From CAVXDY01 sp963760715 (GTDB taxonomy: Bacteria; Actinomycetota; Thermoleophilia; Miltoncostaeales; Miltoncostaeaceae), in NCBI GenBank assembly GCA_963760715.1, contig CAVXDY010000002.1, positions 62,001-126,000 of the forward strand: a stretch of 64,000 nucleotides of DNA, given 5' to 3'. The stretch's first letter is position 1. The number at the start of each line of letters is the position of its first letter. The position numbers were made by a program, and so were the translations under genes. Below the pieces are notes generated by a model. The model saw only the letters and a program-made list of their open reading frames with translations, was not told the origin of the DNA and did no database searches. Below, piece after piece: positions 16,732 to 24,202 of the stretch.

Positions 16732-18537
16732 GTGGACCTCGGCCGGGCGCGCGGAGATCCTGCCAATCGCCGAAATCGCCGCCGAAGGAGCCCCCCGCTG
16801 TCCTCACCATGCGTCACCCCACGCCCGCCCCGCCGCACGCGGCGGGTCCTGACGGCGGCAGCCGTCGCCACGGCCGGCGCCGCCCTCGCGGGAGGCGCAT
16901 CGGCGGTCCCCGCGATGGGGGCTCCGCCGGGCGAGCCGGTCGTCATGGCGCAGATCGCCGGCGGGACCGCCCACGCGGGGGAGGTCGCGGCGCGGACGGG
17001 CCTCACCCTGGAGGGCACCATCCCCGGGATCGGCTGGGCGACCTACGCGGAGGGCGCGGACGCCGCGGCGGCCCGCGCGAAGCTCCTGCGCGACCCCGCC
17101 GTGTCGCGCATCGACTTCGCGGCGCCGGGAGAGCGCCAGGGTCTCGACTTCATCCCCCGGGACATCATCTTCCAGTCGCCCGGCACGGTGGCGGTGGACG
17201 GGCTCGGGGCGGTCAACTGGAAGTGGCACTGGACCAAGGCGAACTTCCCCGCCGCGTGGGACATCTCCCGCGGGAGCTCGGCGGTGAAGGTCGTGGTCAT
17301 CGACAGCGAGTTCGACACGGAGCACCCCGACCTGAAGACGAAGTTCGCGACCGGCCGGAACTTCGACTCCGGCACCACGAACTACCACACGAGCAACGTC
17401 CGGGCGGTCAACATCAACACGACCTTCCACGGCAGCCACGTCGCCGGCCTGGTCGGGGCGGCCTCGGACAACGCCGAGGGCGGCCCGGGGGCCTGCTTCG
17501 ACTGCGTCGTGATCCCCTACAAGATCGGCTTCGCGGGGGCCAACTCCACCAGCGTCAACGAGAAGTTCGTGCGCGACCTGACCGAGGCGCTCGTCGCGGC
17601 CGGCGACAGCGACGGTGCGGTGATCAACATGTCGCTCGGGACGTCGCGCGACCACGCGCCGCTGCGCGCCGCGGTCGACTACGCCCGTTCGAAGGGCAAG
17701 ATCGTCGTGGCCTCGGCCGGAAACTCCCAGCTCGGCGGGCAGGGCCCGGCCGGCGTCCCGAACTATCCCGGCGCCTACCCCGGCGTGATCGCGGTGGCGG
17801 CCACGCGTCCCGACGACAGCATCGCGCCCTTCTCGACCAACGGCGACTTCGTGGACATCGCCGCGCCGGGCGACGCGGTCCTCTCGACCTGGGACTCGCG
17901 GCTCGACAACACCGCGGCCACGCCGGCCGACAAGCAGCCCACCCACGGGATCGGCTACAAGGTGCTCTCGGGCACCTCGATGGCGTCGCCGCTCGTCGCC
18001 GGCCTGGCGGCCCTGATGAAGACGGTCCGCCCGGACCTGACGGCCGACGAGGTCGAGCTGCTGCTCCAGCGGAGCGCGGTGGACCTGGGCGCGGCCGGCA
18101 AGGACCCGGTGTTCGGAGCCGGGCGCATCGACGCCTTCGCCGCGCTCAAGGCGGCCCAGGCGTACGTGCGGCCCACGCCGCCGCCGGGGCCGCCGCGCAA
18201 GAAGGTGCGCATCTTCTACAGCTGTGAGATCGGCCAGAGGCATGTGGCCGTGGGCAAGCCGGCGCGCCTCGGCGTGGCGCGCGGGGCCCGGCTGGTCTGC
18301 AAGGGCCGCACGGCCCCGGCGCTGCGCAAGACGCGCATCGAGGTGCAGCGGTTCGCCGCGCGGGGCGGCTGGAAGCGGATCGCCCGCGTCACCACCAACA
18401 ACAAGGGCCGCTTCGGCTTCACCATCCGGCTGAGGACCGTCGGCAACTGGACGGTTCGCGCCGCCTTCGTGGGCAACCCCACCCTCGCGCCGGCGGGCAG
18501 CGTGCGCGCCAAGCTGCGGGTGGCCCCCCGGCGCTGA
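16732..18537 (+). CDS. Secreted subtilisin-like serine protease (S8 family)
   Basis: Exported subtilase. After a basic, possibly twin-arginine, region (RRTRRVL) and a hydrophobic Ala-rich stretch ending near GGASA comes a short propeptide-like region (about 60-135). The catalytic domain has Asp in VVVIDSEFD, His in HGSHVAGLVGA, oxyanion Asn in ASAGNSQ and Ser in SGTSMASPLVAG. A C-terminal beta-sandwich of about 100 residues follows, with two cysteines. The only standard in-frame start is GTG 16732, which has no ribosome site and gives an odd 27-residue leader. A CTG at 16798 has GAAGGAG 7 bases upstream and would begin close to the signal peptide. Substrate unknown. Confidence 0.88.
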   Translation: MDLGRARGDPANRRNRRRRSPPLSSPCVTPRPPRRTRRVLTAAAVATAGAALAGGASAVPAMGAPPGEPVVMAQIAGGTAHAGEVAARTGLTLEGTIPGIGWATYAEGADAAAARAKLLRDPAVSRIDFAAPGERQGLDFIPRDIIFQSPGTVAVDGLGAVNWKWHWTKANFPAAWDISRGSSAVKVVVIDSEFDTEHPDLKTKFATGRNFDSGTTNYHTSNVRAVNINTTFHGSHVAGLVGAASDNAEGGPGACFDCVVIPYKIGFAGANSTSVNEKFVRDLTEALVAAGDSDGAVINMSLGTSRDHAPLRAAVDYARSKGKIVVASAGNSQLGGQGPAGVPNYPGAYPGVIAVAATRPDDSIAPFSTNGDFVDIAAPGDAVLSTWDSRLDNTAATPADKQPTHGIGYKVLSGTSMASPLVAGLAALMKTVRPDLTADEVELLLQRSAVDLGAAGKDPVFGAGRIDAFAALKAAQAYVRPTPPPGPPRKKVRIFYSCEIGQRHVAVGKPARLGVARGARLVCKGRTAPALRKTRIEVQRFAARGGWKRIARVTTNNKGRFGFTIRLRTVGNWTVRAAFVGNPTLAPAGSVRAKLRVAPRR

Positions 18538-18542
18538 GCCGG

Positions 18543-18582
18543 CATGGGACCGGCGCCCGCCCCGGGGGGCGCCGGTCCCATG
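18543..18582. terminator. Bidirectional terminator hairpin
   Basis: A perfect 15-bp stem (arms 18543-18557 and 18568-18582, core ATGGGACCGGCGCC) with a 10-base C/G-rich loop sits exactly between the convergent subtilase gene and the minus-strand gene ending at 18595. It would terminate transcripts from both sides. Confidence 0.7.
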
Positions 18583-18594
18583 GCTCGGTGAGGC

Positions 18595-19368
18595 TCAGGT
18601 CAGGGGGATCGCGCTCTCGAGCTGGAGCTCGGCCCTGATCGAGTAGTCGGCGGCGCCGCTGGTGTCCTGGGTGATCTTCCAGGCGACCGGGAGCGCGAGC
18701 TTGGGCGCGAAGGTCACGTCGTCGCGCCGCGTGCCCGAGATGGGGCCGTCGAAGGTGCTGTCGGTACGGAGGAGGTAGGTGGGCACGGCGTGCCCGTCGA
18801 GGGTCACGGAGCCCTTGGAGAGCACCTCGCCGTGGTAGGTCACGGTGGTCTTGCCGTTGACGTAGGTGCTGCCCCATGTGCGACCGACCGTCATGTCGGC
18901 GGGGTGGTCGAGGGCGGGAGGGGTGACGGGGGCCTTGTCGTCCTCGCCGATGCCGAGGAAGGTGACCTTGGAGCGGCGCCACAGCGCCCGGGTGCCGGTG
19001 GCGTTCACGCCGAACTGGACCTCCTCGACGTGCTCCTGGCTGTGACGGAGATCCTCGTGGTAGCCCGCCTTGGTGGAGCTGACGATGTAGACGGCCTGGG
19101 CGGGAAGGTCCCGGCTGACGGTGAGGGGCCCGCTGCCCGCCTTCTCGAAGCCGGACTGACGGAAGTGGTACACGCCGGGGGTGGGGACGCCCGGGCGCGG
19201 CTTGAAGGTTCCCTGGGCGGCGCGCGCGTGGAAGTCGGCGAGCGCCGTGTCCTCGCTGGCCAGGGTGCTCGACTGAGCGCCCTTCCAGAACCAGAAGGCG
19301 GCGCCGGCGAGCACGAGCAGCACGGCGAGGGGGATGTAGCGTGAGGGACGGCGCAGGGAGGAGATCAT
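18595..19368 (-). CDS. Membrane-anchored protein of unknown function
   Basis: I do not recognise a family. The 257-residue chain has a short basic N-terminus (SSLRRPSRY) and one hydrophobic helix (about residues 11-28), consistent with an uncleaved anchor or signal peptide. An extracytoplasmic beta-rich domain follows, with repeated T/V alternations and motifs such as YHFRQSGFE, GPLTVSRDLP, TWGSTYVNGKTTVTYHGEV and WKITQDTSG. There are no cysteines and no obvious catalytic residues. A good GAGAGGAA ribosome site precedes the ATG. It follows the GGDEF-EAL gene on the same strand after 147 bases, which include a small GGCGCC-type hairpin, so co-transcription is uncertain. Confidence 0.72.
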   Translation of the reverse strand: MISSLRRPSRYIPLAVLLVLAGAAFWFWKGAQSSTLASEDTALADFHARAAQGTFKPRPGVPTPGVYHFRQSGFEKAGSGPLTVSRDLPAQAVYIVSSTKAGYHEDLRHSQEHVEEVQFGVNATGTRALWRRSKVTFLGIGEDDKAPVTPPALDHPADMTVGRTWGSTYVNGKTTVTYHGEVLSKGSVTLDGHAVPTYLLRTDSTFDGPISGTRRDDVTFAPKLALPVAWKITQDTSGAADYSIRAELQLESAIPLT

Positions 19369-19515
19369 TTCCTCTCGATCGGCCGCGATCCCCGCGCCTT
19401 GAGAGTTGAGGTCCCCTAAACGCCGCCGTCGGAACGACTCCTGGGGGGCCTACCGCGGCGGCGCCCCTGGCGCCCGTGGATCCATTGCCGCTTGTAACCG
19501 ACGGCGGCTGGAATT

Positions 19516-21756
19516 TCAGACGGCCGGGGTGCGGCTGAAGGATCCGCTCAGCTCGAGCGACTCGACCGTCCACGCCGCGGGCTTCGGCTCGCTCGCCGGG
19601 CGGGCGAGGAGGAAGCCCTGGCCGAGCGGCACGCCCAGCTCGCGCAGCGCCCGCAGCTCCTCGGTGCTCTCGATGCCCTCGGCCACCACCACGGCGCCCA
19701 GCTCCTTCTCCAGGGTCACCATGGAGCGCACCAGCGCCCGCTTGGCGTGGTCCAGGTGGAGGTCCTGGATGAGCGAGCGGTCGACCTTGATGTAGTCGGG
19801 CGCGAGCTGGGTCACGTGGCGCATGGACGCGTGCCCGGCGCCGGTGTCGTCGATCGCCACCTTGGCCCCGCGGCCGCGGTAGTCGGCCAGGCGGGAGGCC
19901 AGGCGGGCGTAGTCGCGCACCGCCTCGTGCTCGGTGATCTCGATGACCAGGCCCTCGAGGCCGTCGTCGCCCAGCGCCTCGTCCATGTCGGGGAAGAGGA
20001 CCGCGTCCGGGCTCATGTTGATCGAGAGGTAGGCGCCCTCGGGCATGGTCGCGCGGTGGCGGCAGGCGCGGCGCACGCACTCGACCTCCACCTCGAGACC
20101 CAGGCCGACGGCGTGGGCCTCGCCGATCCACTTGTCCGGGGGGCGCTCGGGCTCGGCGCGGAAGCGCGAGAGCGCCTCGAAGCCCACCGTCCGGCCGTTG
20201 TCCAGCGAGACGATGGGCTGGAACACGGTGGCGATGGTCTCGGGGTCGTTGAGGATGTCGAGGATGGCCGCGCGCCGCTGCGCGAGCGAGGCGGTGTAGC
20301 CGGCGGAGTAGTCCACGCCGTCCAGCCGTCCGCGGTCGAAGGCGACCACGCGGCGCCGCCCGGCCTTGGCCGCGGCGAGTCCCTCGTCCACGGCCGCCAT
20401 CGCGTTGATCGCGGTGGTGGCGTCGTCGGGCAGGACCACGAAGGTGGCGCGCGCGCCCAGCTCGCCCACGTTGTCGCCCGCGACGCCGCAGACGACCTCC
20501 GCCAGGTGCCGGGCGGCCGAGGCGTCGTGGCCGATGCCGATCCACGCGAACCGGTCGGCGCCGAGACGGCTCCAGATGCCCCCGGCGAGCGGCGACGCCT
20601 CGAGGCGCGATGCCACGCCCGCGAGCAGGGCGTCGCCGGCGGCGTAGCCGTTCTGGGCGTTCCAGCGGCCGAACTGATCGAGGTCCACCGCCACGACGAT
20701 GGCCGGGTTGGCCGAGGTGGCCGCCTGGACGACACCGGCGACGTGGCGGGTGAACGCCCGCGTCTCGAGGAATCCGGAGATGGGGTCGGTGTCCGACTCG
20801 TCGTGGGCCCGGAGGAGGGCCCAGAGGCGCCAGAAGAGGAAGGCCGCGATGAGCCACACCAGCGGCCGCAGGGCATCCGGGGCCAGCGCGCTGGCCGGGC
20901 CGGCCAGGGCCAGCCCGATCGCGGCGAGCATCGTCTTCGAGATGCCCAGCGCGGTGCGCGTCTCGGTCACGCGCAGCGGCCGCGTCGCGGCGACGAGCAC
21001 CGGCGCGAGCGCCACGAGGTAGCCGCCCAGGGCCAGCGCGGTGGCCAGCACCGGAGCCCCCCGGGTGACGAGGTAGCTCACCAGCCCGTCCGTCAGCGCC
21101 AGGGCGGCGAAGGCGTAGACGAACCAGACGAACGCGGCGCGGTGGGTCACGTGGGAGCGCCGGACGGCGTTGTAGAGGGCGGCCAGCAGGAGCAGGTCGA
21201 GGGTGATCGGCACGAGCTGGGCCACGTTCTCGGCCGTCGAGAGGCTCGAGTACCAGAGGATCCCGACCACGACCGCCGCAAGCATCGCGAAGGTCGAGAG
21301 CTCGATGCCCAGCGCCTCCAGACGCCCGCGCCGGGACTCCTCCAGCGCCGGCTGGCGCAGCATCCACAGCGCCCGGTACCAGAAGGGGTAGGCGAGGAGG
21401 AAGCCGATCTGCGACCAGGCGGCCGGGCTCTGCACCTCGCCGCCGGTGAGGAGGAACGCGAAATACGGCAGGCAGCCGAGCGTCCAGCTCAGCAGCCCGT
21501 AGGACATCAGCTTCCAGAACCGCTCCTCAACGCCCTTCGAGCGCCGCGAGGCGGCCCGGGCGGCGCGGAAGCCGAGCCCGGCGACGATGCTCGTGCAGAG
21601 CACCCCGAGGCCCGCCGCGACCCCCAGGTTCATGATCCCGAGGGCCAGCAGGGCCGTGACGATCAGGAACACCACGGCGACCACGCCGGTGACGACGACG
21701 GACAGGGGATCGGCGATCCGCGCGAGCCCGTCGCGGGGGGTGCTGGTTGCGCTCAC
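19516..21756 (-). CDS. Membrane GGDEF-EAL protein, probable cyclic-di-GMP phosphodiesterase
   Basis: The 746-residue protein has an N-terminal membrane domain (about 20-330, eight or more hydrophobic helices with a soluble basic patch near RRSKGVEERFWK), a GGDEF domain (about 345-475) and an EAL domain (about 490-735). The cyclase signature is degenerate: the segment reads SRLGADRF instead of GGDEF, so no cyclase activity is expected. The EAL domain keeps FEALSRF, the Asn of SINMSPD, EITEHE, the DDTGAG loop, DYIKVDRS, AEGIES and GQGF, so it should hydrolyse c-di-GMP. The GTG start is directly preceded by the palindrome GCCGATG-T-CATCGGC. It is downstream of the acyltransferase gene on the same strand, separated by 65 bases. 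Confidence 0.9.
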   Translation of the reverse strand: MSATSTPRDGLARIADPLSVVVTGVVAVVFLIVTALLALGIMNLGVAAGLGVLCTSIVAGLGFRAARAASRRSKGVEERFWKLMSYGLLSWTLGCLPYFAFLLTGGEVQSPAAWSQIGFLLAYPFWYRALWMLRQPALEESRRGRLEALGIELSTFAMLAAVVVGILWYSSLSTAENVAQLVPITLDLLLLAALYNAVRRSHVTHRAAFVWFVYAFAALALTDGLVSYLVTRGAPVLATALALGGYLVALAPVLVAATRPLRVTETRTALGISKTMLAAIGLALAGPASALAPDALRPLVWLIAAFLFWRLWALLRAHDESDTDPISGFLETRAFTRHVAGVVQAATSANPAIVVAVDLDQFGRWNAQNGYAAGDALLAGVASRLEASPLAGGIWSRLGADRFAWIGIGHDASAARHLAEVVCGVAGDNVGELGARATFVVLPDDATTAINAMAAVDEGLAAAKAGRRRVVAFDRGRLDGVDYSAGYTASLAQRRAAILDILNDPETIATVFQPIVSLDNGRTVGFEALSRFRAEPERPPDKWIGEAHAVGLGLEVEVECVRRACRHRATMPEGAYLSINMSPDAVLFPDMDEALGDDGLEGLVIEITEHEAVRDYARLASRLADYRGRGAKVAIDDTGAGHASMRHVTQLAPDYIKVDRSLIQDLHLDHAKRALVRSMVTLEKELGAVVVAEGIESTEELRALRELGVPLGQGFLLARPASEPKPAAWTVESLELSGSFSRTPAV

Positions 21757-21771
21757 GCCGATGTCATCGGC
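21757..21771. repeat. Palindrome abutting the GGDEF-EAL start codon
   Basis: GCCGATG-T-CATCGGC, a perfect 7-bp inverted repeat, ends one base before the GTG at 21756. It could hide the ribosome-binding region or act as an operator for this gene. No -10 box is obvious next to it. Confidence 0.35.
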
Positions 21772-21821
21772 AGGGGGATGCCCACTCCTGAGACTGGCGA
21801 CGCCATGTGCCGGGATTGCTC

Positions 21822-22646
21822 CTAGGCGGCGAGCACGCCCGCGGCCCCGCCAAGGATGGCGCGCAGCGCGTGAGGGTGGCGCACGGCCAGCAGGCGGATC
21901 TGCTCGGCGAGCCGCTCCGCCGCCTGATCCTCGGCCACCAGATCGCGGACCCAGCGGTCGGGCAGCGGCCGCCCGGTGCGCGCGTCCGCGAGCCACGAGC
22001 GGGTGTTCTCCCGGATGAGCCGGTCCAGCGCCCGCTGGCCGGACGACTCGGCGCGCCGGCAGTGGGCGGCCATGTGCGCGCCGTCGGGACTGTGCAGGAG
22101 CATGGCCGGCGCGCCGTACAGCGGCCGCGGTCCGGCGATGCTCGCCATGCCGGCGATGGCGGCGTAGAAGCGCACCGTCTCGGGCGAGACCGAGATCAGG
22201 ATCCCGGAGCCCGGGAACTCCTCCAGGGCCACCCGGATGAGGGCCGACATCACCCGCACGAAGACGCGGCGGGTGTGCCGGCGCCAGGACGCGGCGACGA
22301 CGAACGAGCCGCACTCGAGCATCGGGCGGGAGTCGAAGGAGCGCAGCGCGTCGATCTCCTCCGTGAACGCGCGGTCGGAGGGCAGGCCGAATGGCCCGTC
22401 GGCGACGAGCACCGCGGCGCCCACCGGCTCTCCGTCCACCCGGGCGACGGCGAAGACCGTGCCGGGGTTCAGGTACGACGCGTGCATCCGCCGGCCCGAG
22501 GGGCGGGGCAGGGTGTAGCCGGCCTCGACGAAGCCGTCGTGGACGACCGCCAGGGTCTCGTTGACGTCCTCGATCCGGTCGCTCAGCACGACGTCGATCT
22601 CGGTGGTCGAGGGAGCCCTTGGCGCCGCCTTGGTGCGGACCTCCAT
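21822..22646 (-). CDS. FeeM-like N-acyltransferase (GNAT / LuxI-fold superfamily)
   Basis: The 274 residues match the layout of FeeM-type N-acyl amino acid synthases, which share a fold with acyl-homoserine-lactone synthases. Visible features are an N-terminal segment ending in SYLNPGTVFAVARVDGEPVGAAVLVAD, the GLPSDRAFTEEIDALR block, RPMLECGSFVV, an acyl-donor helix region with VRVMSALIRVALEEF, ILISVSPETVRFYAAIAGM, and Y-GAPAMLLH. A helical C-terminal extension of about 90 residues follows. The ATG overlaps the stop of the PaaK-like gene (ATGA), so the two are made together. I infer transfer of an acyl group, perhaps activated by the neighbour, to an amine to make a signal or lipid. The substrate is unknown. 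Confidence 0.7.
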   Translation of the reverse strand: MEVRTKAAPRAPSTTEIDVVLSDRIEDVNETLAVVHDGFVEAGYTLPRPSGRRMHASYLNPGTVFAVARVDGEPVGAAVLVADGPFGLPSDRAFTEEIDALRSFDSRPMLECGSFVVAASWRRHTRRVFVRVMSALIRVALEEFPGSGILISVSPETVRFYAAIAGMASIAGPRPLYGAPAMLLHSPDGAHMAAHCRRAESSGQRALDRLIRENTRSWLADARTGRPLPDRWVRDLVAEDQAAERLAEQIRLLAVRHPHALRAILGGAAGVLAA

Positions 22647-24025
22647 CAACGGGCGCGCTCCAGGTAGAGCGGCTTGTGCTGGAAATCCCCCGCGTCGTGG
22701 AACGGGTAGCCCTTGTAGTCGTGGATGCGCACCTCGGCCGGCGCCCCGGCGGCGACGGACACGGTGTGGCGCAGGGCGGCCTCGATGCCGGGGCCGGGGC
22801 GCACGTCCGCGCGCAGCTGCACGTGGAGCACCGGGCGGCCCTTGTCGGCCGCGATGCGGAAGCGGCCGGTGAGCGCGCCGGCATGGGCCGCCGTGGCGAA
22901 GAGCCCCTCCTTGACGATCTCGGGGCGCAGGCTCCATCCCTCGCCCCGGATCGTGCCGCCCCGGCGCCCCCACAACGCCACGGCCGGACCCTCGAGCCGC
23001 GCGTCACTGCCCTGACGCGTCAGCTCGAGGTTCGCGGCCGCGGCGTCGAGGAGCTCGGCCTCGTCGTCGAGGTCGTAGCGGACCAGCGGCAGGAGCCGCC
23101 GGGTGAGGGCGGTGAGCACGAGGGTGCTGACGCCGTCGGAGTGGCGCCGCTCCTCCATGTAGAGCCGGTTCGGGTCCCACGTGAGCAGGGTGGGCGAGTA
23201 GCCGGGGTCGCGGCCGAACAGCGCGATCCGGGCGAGGGGGCTGTCGAGGGCCTGGCGGGCCTCGCGCAGGGCGGGCGTCTCGTGCAGCACGTGCAGCCCC
23301 ACCTCGGCGGCGCCCATCGAGACCAGCACGCCCACCCGCGGGCTCGGCTCCTTGGGGAAGCCGAAGAGCTCCGAGACGTAGCGGCGCCAGCTCTCGGCCA
23401 CCCACTCGCCGCCCACGAAGCACGCGACGACCTGGTCGGCGAAGCCGGGGCCCTTCTCCCGCAGGGCCGTCTCGCCCATCTCCTTCAGGAAGAGCGGCTC
23501 GGCCGCGATGACCACGCGGTCGAAGCCCGATCCGGCCCGGTCCAGGATCTCGAGCGCCATCTCCAGATGCACCGACGGGGTCGCGACCGTGGCGAGGCGC
23601 GTCGGGATGGCGATCCCCATCGGGAGGCAGTTCAGCACGAGGGTCGGGCTGTCCTCGCCCGCGCCGAGCTGCCGCAGGGCGCCGTCCAGCGTGCGCTCCT
23701 GGGCCCGCCGCTCGGACCGCGAGGTGACCCCCACGGAGAAGAGGCCGGTCTGTCCGCTCGAGGTGAGCAGCTCGGCCGCGTCGGCCACCCGGCCCCCGTC
23801 GAGCCACAGCTCGAGGTGGTCGCCGAACACCGATCGCTTGTCGGTGTACGGCACCTGTGCGAGCCGGGTCACGCTGCGGTGATCGACCCCCAGGCGCTCC
23901 AGGTGGGCGCGGTAGCCGCGGGAGCTGAGCGCCGCCCTCCGGAAGCTCCGGAGCGCCGCCCGCTCGGCCGCGTTCAGCGGCCCGTCCGCGACATCCATCA
24001 CCGAGTGCTCCTCGATTGCGCGCAC
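22646..24025 (-). CDS. PaaK-like adenylate-forming enzyme
   Basis: A 459-residue member of the phenylacetate-CoA ligase/LuxE-like branch of the ANL superfamily. It shows VPYTDKRSVF (N-terminal family motif), the ATP loop LLTSSGQTGLFSVG near residues 87-100, an A5-like SMGAAEVGLHV, the YDLDDEAELL motif binding ribose hydroxyls, LRPEIVKEGLF and a C-terminal lid ending in QHKPLYLERAR. It should adenylate a carboxylic acid and pass it to CoA or a carrier protein. Substrate not readable. The GTG at 24025 is used. An ATG ten codons in is an alternative. Downstream coupling to the FeeM-like gene suggests it supplies the acyl donor. Upstream lies a promoter with a lux-box-like repeat. Confidence 0.78.
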   Translation of the reverse strand: MRAIEEHSVMDVADGPLNAAERAALRSFRRAALSSRGYRAHLERLGVDHRSVTRLAQVPYTDKRSVFGDHLELWLDGGRVADAAELLTSSGQTGLFSVGVTSRSERRAQERTLDGALRQLGAGEDSPTLVLNCLPMGIAIPTRLATVATPSVHLEMALEILDRAGSGFDRVVIAAEPLFLKEMGETALREKGPGFADQVVACFVGGEWVAESWRRYVSELFGFPKEPSPRVGVLVSMGAAEVGLHVLHETPALREARQALDSPLARIALFGRDPGYSPTLLTWDPNRLYMEERRHSDGVSTLVLTALTRRLLPLVRYDLDDEAELLDAAAANLELTRQGSDARLEGPAVALWGRRGGTIRGEGWSLRPEIVKEGLFATAAHAGALTGRFRIAADKGRPVLHVQLRADVRPGPGIEAALRHTVSVAAGAPAEVRIHDYKGYPFHDAGDFQHKPLYLERAR

Positions 24026-24061
24026 CGTGATCCCCGCTCTCTTTCCTGCATGACGGGGGCG

Positions 24062-24107
24062 ACGCTATCGACCGCCGCCGAGGAGCTTCATGGTCACTAT
24101 TGACCAT
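24062..24107 (-). promoter_or_regulatory. Promoter and inverted-repeat operator of the PaaK/FeeM operon
   Basis: On the minus strand a TAGCGT -10 box (24067-24062) predicts a start near 24055, leaving a 30-base leader to the GTG. Upstream is the perfect inverted repeat ATGGTCA-CTAT-TGACCAT (24090-24107), centred about 43 bases before that start. This is where class-II activators such as LuxR-type proteins bind next to -35. No -35 consensus is visible, which fits activator dependence. The transcription start is inferred. Confidence 0.5.
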
Positions 24108-24202
24108 CGGATTAACGATCCCGCCGGCGGGAAATAGTGCAGATTCAGCGATTCTCGGGCCTCTCCGCCACGGAAAAGCGAGGCGGGTCCCGCCGGGCGG
24201 GC

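Noticed and set aside
13920..17021. 1033-residue open frame on the minus strand across gcvPB, lpdA and the subtilase start
   Set aside because: It lies antisense to well-supported genes and is rich in His, Arg, Gly and Val as expected for the mirror frame of GC-rich codons; no domain or start signal.
19516..23007. A single 1163-residue minus-strand protein joining an upstream region with the GGDEF-EAL protein
   Set aside because: The first 417 codons overlap the FeeM-like and PaaK-like genes in another frame and are low-complexity; the real protein starts at GTG 21756.
22646..24025. Calling the PaaK-like gene a luciferase-type LuxE or a true phenylacetate-CoA ligase
   Set aside because: No luxCD or paa genes are nearby, and motifs fit the broad adenylate-forming family only; a specific name would be over-interpretation.
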